From: Bacillota bacterium
Lineage (GTDB): Bacteria > Bacillota > Clostridia > TANB77 > CAG-465
DNA: 57,139 nt
Reading direction: 5' to 3'
Assembly: GCA_023460515.1 (NCBI GenBank)
Contig: JAEWPS010000002.1
Coordinates: 1-57,139 of the forward strand
Shown here: in pieces, positions 35,357 through 44,373 of the stretch
How the letters are laid out: each line of letters starts with the position of its first letter
How positions within the stretch are numbered: position 1 is the stretch's first letter
Position numbers and translations under genes: made by a program
Notes under the pieces: generated by a model
Seen by the model: only the letters and a program-made list of their open reading frames with translations
What the model was told of the DNA's origin: nothing
Databases searched by the model: none

Positions 35357-35425
35357 ATGAAGATAGTTGTATATAAGCCAGGTAAGTTTATGAGACTTAT
35401 ATTTAAAACAATTTTTAAAGTTTAA
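35357..35425 (+). CDS. spoVM: SpoVM-like 22-residue peptide
   Basis: A very small ORF, MKIVVYKPGKFMRLIFKTIFKV, split here as MKIVVYKPGKF and MRLIFKTIFKV. A perfect ribosome site, AAGGAGG, lies 9 bases before ATG 35357. It matches the layout of SpoVM, the amphipathic helix that marks the curved forespore membrane: M-K start, K at 7, proline near 8-9, K-F at 10-11, then a basic amphipathic helix. In Bacillus the proline is at 9 and here at 8. A terminator follows. The call fits the sporulation genes in the window but rests on a short similarity. Confidence 0.65.
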   Translation: MKIVVYKPGKFMRLIFKTIFKV

Positions 35426-35432
35426 CATACAT

Positions 35433-35466
35433 AAAAGAAGAACTTAATTTAAAGTTCTTCTTTTTC
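35433..35466 (+). terminator. Terminator after the SpoVM-like ORF
   Basis: A perfect 13-bp stem (AAAAGAAGAACTT / AAGTTCTTCTTTT), 6-nt loop, then T run. Confidence 0.85.
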
Positions 35467-35507
35467 TATTATTATTATTCAATTTTATATTATTCTTGCA
35501 TAAAAAA

Positions 35508-35535
35508 AGAAGTATAATTTAAAATCATACATCTT
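35508..35535 (-). terminator. Probable terminator of rpmB
   Basis: On the minus strand an imperfect stem around TTTAAA is followed by TTTTTTT, just beyond the rpmB stop. Confidence 0.55.
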
Positions 35536-35543
35536 TTATACAA

Positions 35544-35735
35544 TTATATTGCTCTTTCAACTTTTCCACTTTTTAAACATCTAGTACAAACGCTTACTTT
35601 TTTAGTTGTGTTTCCACCAGCGTTAGTTCTAACAGTTTGTATGTTAGGTTTATAAGTTCTAGCAGTTTTTCTATTTGAGTGGCTCACTTGAAGTGAGAAT
35701 TTAACGTCTTTTGAACATATTTCACATTTTGCCAT
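35544..35735 (-). CDS. rpmB: 50S ribosomal protein L28
   Basis: A 63-residue L28 with the zinc-binding Cys pairs CEIC and CTRC. The SHSNRKTARTYKPNIQ segment is the family signature. The ribosome site AAGGGGGC precedes the ATG. It is a single gene with its own promoter and terminator, as in most Firmicutes. Confidence 0.96.
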   Translation of the reverse strand: MAKCEICSKDVKFSLQVSHSNRKTARTYKPNIQTVRTNAGGNTTKKVSVCTRCLKSGKVERAI

Positions 35736-35777
35736 TTTAAATTGCCCCCTTTAATTGATTTAAATAATTACTTATAT

Positions 35778-35806
35778 ATTGTAACATAAAAAATACAAAT
35801 AATCAA
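35778..35806 (-). promoter_or_regulatory. Promoter of rpmB
   Basis: On the minus strand TTGATT (35801-35806) and TACAAT (35778-35783), 17 bases apart. Confidence 0.7.
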
Positions 35807-35818
35807 TGTATAATAAGC

Positions 35819-35854
35819 AAAAAGTTATATTTTAATCAAAAAATATAACTTTTT
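35819..35854 (-). terminator. Terminator of pyk
   Basis: A perfect 15-bp inverted repeat (35819-35833, 35840-35854) with A/T ends; it lies 24 bases beyond the pyk stop. Confidence 0.8.
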
Positions 35855-35878
35855 ACACATAAACTTATAATTTTAAGA

Positions 35879-37345
35879 TTATATTTTTATAATACAACCA
35901 GTTGCATGACCAGCTAAAAATTCTTCTTTAGAAGTTTGTGGAAATCCACCACTTAGAACAACTGTATCATCATCTTTTAATAAATTCATATCTTTTAATT
36001 TTTGTATTCCTAATTTTAATATAGTATCAAAATTATATTCTTCTGGAATATGAACTGCTTTAACGCCATGTTCTAATGACATTTGTCTGTATGTATGTAA
36101 ATTAGCTGTTATTACATAAATAGGACAAGCAGGTTTGAAACTAGATAACATAGATGGAGTTTGACCATGTTCAGATACCGCAATTATTGCATCTGCATTA
36201 GAAAACATTGCAGAACAACAAACAGCAAAGTTAGCTTGTTTCTTAAATTCATATGCATCGTTTACATCTACATCAGCAACTGTTGTAGTTAACTTTTCTA
36301 AGTTTTTCTTTTTAAATCTTTTCCAATAATCTATGTTTTGTTCAGATTTTTCAGCTATTTTAGCCATTATAGTAACCGTTTCTAAAGGATAAGATCCTTG
36401 AGCTGATTCACCAGAAAGCATTACAGCACTACTACCATCATAAACTGCATTTGCAACGTCAGAAACCTCTGCACGAGTAGGTCTTGGATTATTTTGCATA
36501 GATTCTAACATTTGTGTTGCAGTTATAACAGGTTTTCCAGCAGAAACTGTTTTTCTGATCATTATTTTTTGAGCAGCTGGAAGATCCGCTATATCAATTT
36601 CACTACCTAGATCACCACGAGCAACCATTATACCATCAGTAACTTTTAATATTTCATCAAAGTTATCTAATCCTTCTTGGTTTTCAATCTTAGATATTAT
36701 TTTAATTTCTGTATTTCCTAAAGAATGTAATAGATTTCTAAGCGCTAGAACATCTGAAGGTTTTCTAACAAATGAAGCTGCTATGTAATCGAAATCATTT
36801 TCAACTGCAAATTTAACATCTTCAATATCTTTTTCTGTAAGTGCTTCTAAATTAACTTTTGCACCTGGAAGATTAACATTTTTTCTGTTTCCTATAACAC
36901 CAGTATTTAAAACTGTACATTGGATATTATTTCCTTGAATACTATCAATGTGTAATTCAAGTAAAGCATCAGCGATTAAAATATATCCACCAACTTTAAC
37001 ATCCTTTGCAATGTCTTTGTATGACATAGATATTACTTCATCTGTGCATGGAACATCGTCAGCTGTTACTGTAATTTTGCTTCCTTTTTTGAATTCATGT
37101 TTTTTACCATCAGCAAATACACCAGTACGAATTTCTGGTCCTTTTGTATCAAGTAGGAATGCTACTGATGTACCTAATTTTTCATTTAATTTTTTTAATG
37201 TCTTAACTTTCCCTAAATGTTCTTCATGATCTCCATGAGAAAAGTTAAGTCTCATAACGTTTACTCCTGCATGAATCAATTTTTCGAAAATATCTTCTTC
37301 TTGACTAGCAGGTCCAATAGTTGCAACTATTTTTGTTCTTCTCAT
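35879..37345 (-). CDS. pyk: Pyruvate kinase
   Basis: A 488-residue glycolytic enzyme that transfers phosphate from PEP to ADP. The N-terminus RTKIVATIGPAS, the active-site region ISKIENQEGLDNFDEIL, MVARGDLG, and TQMLESM are all present. The length is that of the short form; the extra C-terminal PEP-utiliser domain found in Bacillus is absent. The start codon is 13 bases from AAAGGAG, slightly far. It is a single gene with a strong promoter and terminator. Confidence 0.97.
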   Translation of the reverse strand: MRRTKIVATIGPASQEEDIFEKLIHAGVNVMRLNFSHGDHEEHLGKVKTLKKLNEKLGTSVAFLLDTKGPEIRTGVFADGKKHEFKKGSKITVTADDVPCTDEVISMSYKDIAKDVKVGGYILIADALLELHIDSIQGNNIQCTVLNTGVIGNRKNVNLPGAKVNLEALTEKDIEDVKFAVENDFDYIAASFVRKPSDVLALRNLLHSLGNTEIKIISKIENQEGLDNFDEILKVTDGIMVARGDLGSEIDIADLPAAQKIMIRKTVSAGKPVITATQMLESMQNNPRPTRAEVSDVANAVYDGSSAVMLSGESAQGSYPLETVTIMAKIAEKSEQNIDYWKRFKKKNLEKLTTTVADVDVNDAYEFKKQANFAVCCSAMFSNADAIIAVSEHGQTPSMLSSFKPACPIYVITANLHTYRQMSLEHGVKAVHIPEEYNFDTILKLGIQKLKDMNLLKDDDTVVLSGGFPQTSKEEFLAGHATGCIIKI

Positions 37346-37392
37346 AACAATTATTCACTCCTTTATATATAGTTTGCATTTAAGCAATATAT

Positions 37393-37421
37393 AGTATACT
37401 TAAAAAAACATAAAAAGTCAA
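37393..37421 (-). promoter_or_regulatory. Promoter of pyk
   Basis: On the minus strand TTGACT (37416-37421) and TATACT (37393-37398), 17 bases apart. Confidence 0.8.
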
Positions 37422-37500
37422 TAAAATTTTATTAAAAAGCTGAAAAATGTCGAAATAAATATAATTATTATGATGAGATCATATAATTTTAACATTTTTA

Positions 37501-37529
37501 TTTACTTTTTGCTGCATTCATAGTATAAT
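37501..37529 (+). promoter_or_regulatory. Promoter of the DUF5050-dgk-dgt-leuS operon
   Basis: TTTACT (37501-37506) and TATAAT (37524-37529) with 17-base spacing. The following four genes are close-packed and no terminator lies between them. Confidence 0.78.
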
Positions 37530-37561
37530 ATATTGCAAATATGATGTGAGGGTGAGTAAAT

Positions 37562-38653
37562 ATGCAAAAACTTAGTTTAAGTGATGAAGAAAAGTTATCT
37601 AGAAGAGAATATTTAAAAAAGAAAAAGAAACAATCTATAGGGATTAAAACTGCTAATAAGAAGAAATATATTGTTATGTTTTTTGTTACGGTATTGATAT
37701 TATATGTGTTTGTACAATTTTATATATATTATAAAGAGAACAATTATAAATATTCTTCTGATGCAAATGTTGATAAGCAACCTGTTTACGATATGTATTA
37801 TATGTCAGTAGGATATACTTATTCACCAAAATCTTCTTTAAATAGTATTAAATCTAATAGTTTTGAAGAGAAACTTGTATATAAAGATTTAGGATTTTCA
37901 CATATTAAGCCAACTAGTGAGTATATATATGGTATAAATGATAAATCTATTTCAAGATTAAACAAATTAACAAATGAAGTAACAATTGTATATGAAAAAG
38001 ATGTACAAAAATATACTATGTATAATAATGAGATTTATGCTATAGTTGGTAATACTAATAAATTAGTATATATAGATAGTAATACAAATGAATCAAAGGA
38101 TTTAGGTATACAAAATGTATCTGAAATTTTGGTTGATGACAAGAATTTGTTTTTATGTATAGATGAAACATCTAAAAAATCTTTAATTAAAATAAATAAA
38201 GACGGGACAGATAAAAAAGTTCTTACTGGAAATGAAAATGTTTCATACATAATACAAAATGAAACTAAAATATTTTTTATAAATAAAGCTGATGGAAATA
38301 AAATATATTTCATTAATAAAGATGGTAGTGGTATAGGTAAGGTTGCTGACATCAAATCTGTTACTGATACTGGTGCTATTTTGGATGTTGATGGTTCAAA
38401 ATATGTTTTTACAATGGGTAATATTTTATATTATATAAACACTGATGATAAAAGAAATTTATGGAAAATAAATTTGGATGATAAAACTACTGAAAAAGTA
38501 ATATCTATGCCAGTAGATATTTTAGAAAAAGTTGAAAATACAGTTTTTTATAAACTTGAAGATGAAAAAGGCGTATATTTATTTAATCTAGAAACTAAAT
38601 TCACTTCACAAGTTTCACCTAGATTAATAACAGAATTTGTATTAAATAAATAG
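37562..38653 (+). CDS. Membrane-anchored beta-propeller-like protein (DUF5050 type)
   Basis: A 363-residue protein with a highly basic cytosolic start, one membrane segment (about 40-58) and a large external domain built of repeated 'I-Y-INKDG' blades (for example LIKINKDGTDKKVL and IYFINKDGSGIGKV). This is the style of DUF5050 propeller proteins of clostridia. It is the first of four close genes (kinase, dgt, leuS). The role is unknown; binding to a wall or extracellular ligand is only a guess. Confidence 0.7.
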   Translation: MQKLSLSDEEKLSRREYLKKKKKQSIGIKTANKKKYIVMFFVTVLILYVFVQFYIYYKENNYKYSSDANVDKQPVYDMYYMSVGYTYSPKSSLNSIKSNSFEEKLVYKDLGFSHIKPTSEYIYGINDKSISRLNKLTNEVTIVYEKDVQKYTMYNNEIYAIVGNTNKLVYIDSNTNESKDLGIQNVSEILVDDKNLFLCIDETSKKSLIKINKDGTDKKVLTGNENVSYIIQNETKIFFINKADGNKIYFINKDGSGIGKVADIKSVTDTGAILDVDGSKYVFTMGNILYYINTDDKRNLWKINLDDKTTEKVISMPVDILEKVENTVFYKLEDEKGVYLFNLETKFTSQVSPRLITEFVLNK

Positions 38654-38674
38654 ATTAGAGGGAGTCATTATTTT

Positions 38675-39556
38675 ATGAAGAAAATAAAACTTATATATAA
38701 TTCAGTAGCTGGTCAAAGTAAATTTAAATACTTTTTAGATACTGTCATTGAAAAATTTATGCATGCTGGTTTTGAAGTATCTATATTTAGAGCAGGTAAA
38801 AAAACTAATTTATATGATTTTTTAAAAGATGTTGGTGAAGATACATATGGAATTGTAGTAGCTGGCGGAGATGGTACAATAAATAGAGTTTTAAATGTTA
38901 TGATGAAAAACAATATAAAAGTACCGCTAGGTATAATACCAGCAGGTACATCCAATGATTTTGCTAGACATATAAAAATGCCTACTAATTTTTCTAAATG
39001 TATTGATAAAATATTAGCAGGTAATATACAAGAAGTAGACGTTGGTCTAGCCAATGATAAATATTTTATTAATGTATGCTCTGCAGGACTTTTTACAAAT
39101 GCATCTCAAAAAGTAGATGTTGTGCTTAAAAATTTAATAGGTAAGATATCTTATTTTATTGCAGGTGCGGTTCAAATGATTAAATTTAGACCATTTTATG
39201 TAAAAATAGAAACTGAAAATGATATTTTAATAGAAAAAGTATCACTATTTCTGATATTTAATGGAAGTAGCGTTGGTGGTTTAGATAAATTTACAGATAG
39301 TCCTAGTATACAAGATGGATTATTTGATATCATAATAGTTAAAGATTGTAAATTTCATGAAGCTAGTGTATTACTTGCTAAGATACTTACTGGAAACCAT
39401 TTTTCAGATAAGAATGTGATATATTTAAAAGAAAGATGGTTAAAAGTAACAAAGGTAAAAGGTAATTGTGATGATCCAGATGTTGATGGAGATGAAGGAC
39501 CACATTTTCCACTTGAAGTTACTTGTATAAAAAATGGAATAAAGATGTTCCTATAG
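38675..39556 (+). CDS. Diacylglycerol kinase-family lipid kinase
   Basis: A 293-residue lipid kinase of the DgkB/YegS family, recognised by VVAGGDGTINRVLN (nucleotide-binding GGDGT) and GIIPAGTSNDFARH near residues 65-105. Such enzymes phosphorylate diacylglycerol or other lipids and recycle membrane lipid. The ribosome site AGGGAG precedes ATG 38675. The stop is 8 bases before the next gene's ATG. The exact substrate is not readable. Confidence 0.92.
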   Translation: MKKIKLIYNSVAGQSKFKYFLDTVIEKFMHAGFEVSIFRAGKKTNLYDFLKDVGEDTYGIVVAGGDGTINRVLNVMMKNNIKVPLGIIPAGTSNDFARHIKMPTNFSKCIDKILAGNIQEVDVGLANDKYFINVCSAGLFTNASQKVDVVLKNLIGKISYFIAGAVQMIKFRPFYVKIETENDILIEKVSLFLIFNGSSVGGLDKFTDSPSIQDGLFDIIIVKDCKFHEASVLLAKILTGNHFSDKNVIYLKERWLKVTKVKGNCDDPDVDGDEGPHFPLEVTCIKNGIKMFL

Positions 39557-39564
39557 GTGAAAAT

Positions 39565-40701
39565 ATGGAAAACGATTTAGAAAATATAATAAAGAAGCAA
39601 ATGCTAAAGCATGAAGAAATACTATCTCAATATGCTACTAAAAGTAGTGATAGTATTAAATTTAGAGAAGAACTTCCGTGTATTAGAAGTGTATTTGCAA
39701 GAGATATAGATAAAATAGTCCATAGTAGTTCATACACAAGATATATGGGAAAAACCCAAGTATATAGTTTGGATATAGATAATATATCTAGAAGAAGTAC
39801 TCATGTTCAGTTTGTAAGTAGAACTGCTAGAACTATATCAAGGGCATTGGGGCTTAACGAGGATTTATGTGAGGCTATAGCACTTGGACATGATATTGGT
39901 CATGTTCCTTTTGGACATACTGGTGAAAAAATACTTAATGAAATATCTCTTGAAAAGACTGGTAAGGTTTTTGCACATAATGTTCAAAGTGTTAGAACTT
40001 TAATGAACTTGGAAAATAACGGTAGGGGAATAAATATTTCACTTCAGGTTTTAGATGGAATAATGTGTCATAATGGTGAATTTGTTTCAAATGAATATAG
40101 ACCACTAAATAAAACTAAGGAAAGTTTTTTAGAAGAATATAATAGTTTATATGAAAATGAAGATAATATAACTAAATTAAGACCTATGACTTTAGAAGGG
40201 TGTATTGTTAGATTATCTGATATTATTGCATATGTTGGTAAAGATATAGAAGATGCAGAAAGTATTAAAACATTTTCAAAAGATAAAATATCTAAAGAAA
40301 TAGTTGATGTTGTAGGTAGTACTAATAAAGATATAATGAATAATATTATTTTAGATGTTATATATAACAGTTATAATAAACCATATATAGCTATGTCAGA
40401 AAAAATGTATGATGTAGTTAAAAAATTAAAAAAATTTAATTATGATAATATATATATAAATGCTAATACTGATGAAAACTTAAAGTTATATAGAGAAATG
40501 TTTACTAAATTATTTGATGTATATTTAAAAGCTATTAAAGAAAAAACACAAGAAAATGATATACTTAAGTTATTTTTAAATGATATGAGTAGTGAATATT
40601 TAGAAAATAATTCTGACGAAAGAAAAGTAATAGATTATATAGCTGGTATGACAGATAAATATATGTATTCACAGTATAAGAAATATGTTAATATGAATTA
40701 G
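39565..40701 (+). CDS. dgt: dNTP triphosphohydrolase (dGTPase-like)
   Basis: A 378-residue HD-domain enzyme that splits dNTPs to nucleoside and triphosphate. The HD motif is ALGHDIGHVPFGHTGE (about 107-121), with an additional upstream His and a downstream Asp in RLSDIIAYVG. ATG 39565 with AGGTGA is used; TTG 39523 would overlap the previous gene deeply. The next gene, leuS, starts 19 bases after the stop. Confidence 0.9.
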   Translation: MENDLENIIKKQMLKHEEILSQYATKSSDSIKFREELPCIRSVFARDIDKIVHSSSYTRYMGKTQVYSLDIDNISRRSTHVQFVSRTARTISRALGLNEDLCEAIALGHDIGHVPFGHTGEKILNEISLEKTGKVFAHNVQSVRTLMNLENNGRGINISLQVLDGIMCHNGEFVSNEYRPLNKTKESFLEEYNSLYENEDNITKLRPMTLEGCIVRLSDIIAYVGKDIEDAESIKTFSKDKISKEIVDVVGSTNKDIMNNIILDVIYNSYNKPYIAMSEKMYDVVKKLKKFNYDNIYINANTDENLKLYREMFTKLFDVYLKAIKEKTQENDILKLFLNDMSSEYLENNSDERKVIDYIAGMTDKYMYSQYKKYVNMN

Positions 40702-40720
40702 TAAGGAGAGATAATATACA

Positions 40721-43561
40721 ATGTATGATAAAAAAATAGATAAAAAGTGGCAAGATGTTTGGGAAAAAGAGAAATGTTTTTGTGCAGTAGATGACACAAG
40801 TAAGAAAAAGTTCTATTCATTAATAGAATTTCCATATCCTTCTGGCGCAGGACTACATGTAGGACACGCTAGAGCTTTTATGGGTATGGAAGTTATATCT
40901 AGAATGAAAAGAATGAAAGGATACAATGTTTTATTTCCTATTGGTTTTGATGCATTTGGACTTCCTACAGAAAACTATGCAATGAAAACGGGTATACATC
41001 CAAGAATTGTAACAGATAACAACATTGAAATATTTACTAAGCAATTGAAATCTTTTGGACTTTCATTTGATTGGAATAGAGTAGTAGATACAACAACTCC
41101 AGAATATTTCAAATGGACACAATGGATATTTTTAAAATTATTTGAGCATGGAATGGCATATAAGGATAAGACATATGTAAATTATTGCCCAAAATGTAGA
41201 GTAATACTTGCAAATGAAGAATCTCAAGGTGGAATATGTGATAGATGTGATAGCCAAATTATCCAAAAAGAGAAAGAAGTTTGGATGCTTAAAATAACAG
41301 ACTATGCAGATAAATTATTAGATGAATTAGATAATTTAGATTTCTCAGATAGAGTTAAAATAGAGCAGGAAAATTGGATAGGTAGATCGTATGGTGCAGA
41401 AGTAGATTTCTGCATTGAAGGAACAAATAAAAAGTTAAAAATATATACAACAAGACCAGATACAATTTTTGGTGTTACATATATGGCAATTGCTCCGGAA
41501 CATAAATTATTAGACGAACTTAAAGATAAAATAACTAACTTTGATGAAATAGTTGAGTATAGAAAAAAAGCAGCAGAAAAATCTGAATTTGAAAGAACAA
41601 AACTTGTTAAAGAAAAGACAGGAGTTAAAGTAGAAGGTATCAGTTGTATTAACCCTGTAACAAATGAAAAGATTGCTTTGCTAGTTGCAGATTACGTTAT
41701 GCTTGGATATGGAACAGGAGCTATTATGGCGGTTCCTGCTCATGATGAAAGAGATTTTGATTTTGCTAAAAAATTTAATATAGATATTAAACCAGTAATA
41801 GCTATGGATTATATAGATCCTACTAATCCTCCTAAAGAAGGTATGCCAAACAAAGAAGGTAATGGTGTTCTTATTGTTGTAAAACATTGGAGCGAAGAAA
41901 AATATATTTGTTCTATGTGGAAAGATTATGATTGGAAAAATTTAATTACAGGTGGAATTGAACCAGGAGAAACTGCATTAGAAACAGCAGTAAGAGAAGT
42001 GAAAGAAGAAACAGGATATGTAGATATCAAAAATGTAAGTTATATACCATTTGAACATTTTGATCATTTTTGTGCATCACATAAAGGTGTAAATAAAGTT
42101 GTTCATCAAAAAGATGTATTTGTAGAACTTGCTAGTGATAAACAAATAGAAATAAGTGAAGATGAGAAGAAGTTAGTAGATAATGTTTGGCTTTCTAAAG
42201 AGGAAATGTTTGAAACTATTAATAAAGAACATCATAAATTGGTATTTGATATTTGTGTAAATGGAGCAAGACCATACTTAGGAGATGGTATATTTATAAA
42301 TTCTGGATTCTTAAATGGTCTTACAGTTAAAGAGGCAACAATAAAAATAAATAAATATTTAGCAGATAATAATTTAGGAACACCAAAGACTAATTACCAT
42401 ATGAAAGATTGGGCTTTTGCAAGGCAAAGATACTGGGGAGAGCCTGTACCAATAGTAAAATGTGATAAATGTGGATTAGTTCCAATGAATGAAAAAGAAT
42501 TACCACTTACATTACCAGAAATTAAAGATTTCATGCCAGGTGAAGATGGTGAATCTCCACTAGCTAAAATTGATTCATGGGTAAATACTACGTGCCCTAA
42601 ATGTGGAGGTAGTGCAAAGAGAGAAACAGATACAATGCCACAATGGGCTGGATCTAGTTGGTACTATTTAAGATATATTGACCCTAAAAACAATGACAAT
42701 TTAGCATCAGCAGATAAATTAAAATATTGGTTACCAGTTGATTGGTACAATGGTGGAATGGAACATGTAACAAGACATTTAATTTATTCAAGATTTTGGC
42801 ATAGATTTTTATATGATATAGGTGTTGTACCTACAAAAGAACCATACGCTAAAAGAACAACACAAGGATTAATACTTGGACCAGATGGAGATAAAATGTC
42901 TAAATCTAAAGGTAATGTTGTAAATCCTGATGATATAATAAAAGAGTATGGTGCAGATACTTTAAGAACATATATATTGTTTATTGGTGAATATTCACAA
43001 AGTGCTCCTTGGTCTGAAAATGGTGTAAAAGGTGCTAAAAAATTCTTAGATAGAGTTATGAGACTTAAAGATATGGTAACTAACGAAAAATCAGAGTCTA
43101 AAGAATTAGATAGAGAAATGAACATAATGATTAAAAAAGTAACTTGTGATTATGAAGAAATGAAATATAACACTGCTATTGCATGTATGATGTCATATGT
43201 TAATTTATTATATAAACAAGAAAAAATAGATATAAAGTATATTAAACCATTCTTACAAGTTTTAAATCCAGTAGCTCCTCATACAACCGAAGAACTATGG
43301 GAATTACTACAATTAGAAAATTATATATTTAATACTCCTTGGCCAGAATATGATGAAAATAAAATGATAGCAGATGATATAGAAATGGCAGTTTTAATTA
43401 ATGGAACAGTAAGATTTAAAATAACTGTAGATAGTAACTTTAATGAAATAGAAATTGAAAAAATAGTTAGACAAGATGATAGATTAAAACAATACACTGT
43501 AGATAAAGAGATAAAGAAAATAATAGTTGTAAAAGGAAGAGTTATTAATATAGTTATATAA
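40721..43561 (+). CDS. leuS: Leucyl-tRNA synthetase with a Nudix domain inserted in the editing region
   Basis: A 946-residue enzyme; ordinary bacterial LeuRS has about 800-820. Catalytic HVGH (about 46-49) and KMSKS (about 724-728) are present. The editing domain keeps TTRPDTIFGVT and AHDERDFDFA. Right after this, at about 364-520, a complete Nudix domain is inserted, with its box at 411-433: G411, E417, R425, E426, E429, E430 and G432 are all in place. The sequence then resumes with GDGIFINSGFLNGL. Nudix enzymes split nucleoside diphosphates linked to another group. Nudix-containing LeuRS has been annotated in other bacteria, but I know of no established role. No T-box is seen upstream; it is the last gene of the operon. 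Confidence 0.95.
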   Translation: MYDKKIDKKWQDVWEKEKCFCAVDDTSKKKFYSLIEFPYPSGAGLHVGHARAFMGMEVISRMKRMKGYNVLFPIGFDAFGLPTENYAMKTGIHPRIVTDNNIEIFTKQLKSFGLSFDWNRVVDTTTPEYFKWTQWIFLKLFEHGMAYKDKTYVNYCPKCRVILANEESQGGICDRCDSQIIQKEKEVWMLKITDYADKLLDELDNLDFSDRVKIEQENWIGRSYGAEVDFCIEGTNKKLKIYTTRPDTIFGVTYMAIAPEHKLLDELKDKITNFDEIVEYRKKAAEKSEFERTKLVKEKTGVKVEGISCINPVTNEKIALLVADYVMLGYGTGAIMAVPAHDERDFDFAKKFNIDIKPVIAMDYIDPTNPPKEGMPNKEGNGVLIVVKHWSEEKYICSMWKDYDWKNLITGGIEPGETALETAVREVKEETGYVDIKNVSYIPFEHFDHFCASHKGVNKVVHQKDVFVELASDKQIEISEDEKKLVDNVWLSKEEMFETINKEHHKLVFDICVNGARPYLGDGIFINSGFLNGLTVKEATIKINKYLADNNLGTPKTNYHMKDWAFARQRYWGEPVPIVKCDKCGLVPMNEKELPLTLPEIKDFMPGEDGESPLAKIDSWVNTTCPKCGGSAKRETDTMPQWAGSSWYYLRYIDPKNNDNLASADKLKYWLPVDWYNGGMEHVTRHLIYSRFWHRFLYDIGVVPTKEPYAKRTTQGLILGPDGDKMSKSKGNVVNPDDIIKEYGADTLRTYILFIGEYSQSAPWSENGVKGAKKFLDRVMRLKDMVTNEKSESKELDREMNIMIKKVTCDYEEMKYNTAIACMMSYVNLLYKQEKIDIKYIKPFLQVLNPVAPHTTEELWELLQLENYIFNTPWPEYDENKMIADDIEMAVLINGTVRFKITVDSNFNEIEIEKIVRQDDRLKQYTVDKEIKKIIVVKGRVINIVI

Positions 43562-43595
43562 AAGTGGAAGGCAAAATTATTCAATAGTATAATAA

Positions 43596-43630
43596 AAAAT
43601 GTATCCGCCAAATTTTGGCGGATACATTTT
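43596..43630. terminator. Bidirectional terminator between leuS and the 43633 gene
   Basis: A 14-bp or longer stem (AAAATGTATCCGCC / GGCGGATACATTTT) between two converging genes, with T-rich ends both ways. Confidence 0.88.
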
Positions 43631-43632
43631 CT

Positions 43633-44127
43633 CTATTCGATTTTAAATAGACTTTGATAGTATTGGGATTCATTATTACGTTCTAATGCTGATCTGGAAA
43701 ATAGTTCATATTCAGACAACATTCTTGCTGAGTCATAAGCTAGTATTTTTTCGGTAACATAACCAAGACTAGGAGCAATTTCTTCTGGAATAATTAACCT
43801 TAAAGTTGAGTCAATTACATAGCCTTCGTTAATAATCCAAGCATGGTTACCATTTCTTGAACCTTTTGTACCAATTAATATTGGTAATGTTCCATATGCA
43901 AGTTCTGCTTTTTTTAAAGCAATTGCAAAATATCTTGAAGTAAGACCGCAGTGACCAATATTATACCCAAATTCATAGACTTGCTGCATCGTTTGAACTA
44001 AATCTTCATTACTGCTGAGTTTTATATTCATGAGATAATTGTTTAATTCATCATTCCAAACGTAATGCTCCAAATCTAAAGAAAATTTTTTTGAAAGTTT
44101 AATCCGAAGATCATCAGAGAAATACAT
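43633..44127 (-). CDS. Putative transglutaminase-like cysteine protein
   Basis: A 164-residue soluble protein. A Cys-His-Asp set can be read in order: GHCGLTSRYFAIAL (Cys), NHAWIINEGYVIDSTL (His, then Asp). This is the order and spacing of transglutaminase-like or papain-fold enzymes. ATG 44127 is preferred since AAGGAG lies 8 bases before it; the frame extends back to a GTG at 44136. The substrate is unknown. It has its own promoter and shares a terminator with leuS. Confidence 0.65.
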   Translation of the reverse strand: MYFSDDLRIKLSKKFSLDLEHYVWNDELNNYLMNIKLSSNEDLVQTMQQVYEFGYNIGHCGLTSRYFAIALKKAELAYGTLPILIGTKGSRNGNHAWIINEGYVIDSTLRLIIPEEIAPSLGYVTEKILAYDSARMLSEYELFSRSALERNNESQYYQSLFKIE

Positions 44128-44161
44128 TAGGACCACTCCTTAGGTTTTATTTAACATATAT

Positions 44162-44190
44162 ATTATATCATACTTATGTCAAATTGTAAA
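44162..44190 (-). promoter_or_regulatory. Promoter of the transglutaminase-like gene
   Basis: On the minus strand TTTACA (44185-44190) and TATAAT (44162-44167), 17 bases apart. Confidence 0.72.
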
Positions 44191-44292
44191 GTAAATTATG
44201 GCTATATGTCTATATTATTGTTGAATAAATGTAATGACATATATACTAATTCGACATAAAAGTATATATTTCTAATATATACTAATTTTATA

Positions 44293-44321
44293 TTGACATT
44301 TAAATAAACATATTATATAAT
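44293..44321 (+). promoter_or_regulatory. Promoter of the lemA-DUF3137 pair
   Basis: TTGACA (44293-44298) and TATAAT (44316-44321) with 17-base spacing. Two copies of TATATACTAATT (near 44240 and 44275) lie just upstream and could be binding sites. Confidence 0.8.
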
Positions 44322-44373
44322 TTTAATTAATGTAAAATATGGTTATATTTTAAAAATTTAGGAGGAGTATATT

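Noticed and set aside
40702..40720. T-box leader before leuS
   Set aside because: Only 19 bases separate dgt and leuS, and no T-box sequence is seen upstream of the operon.
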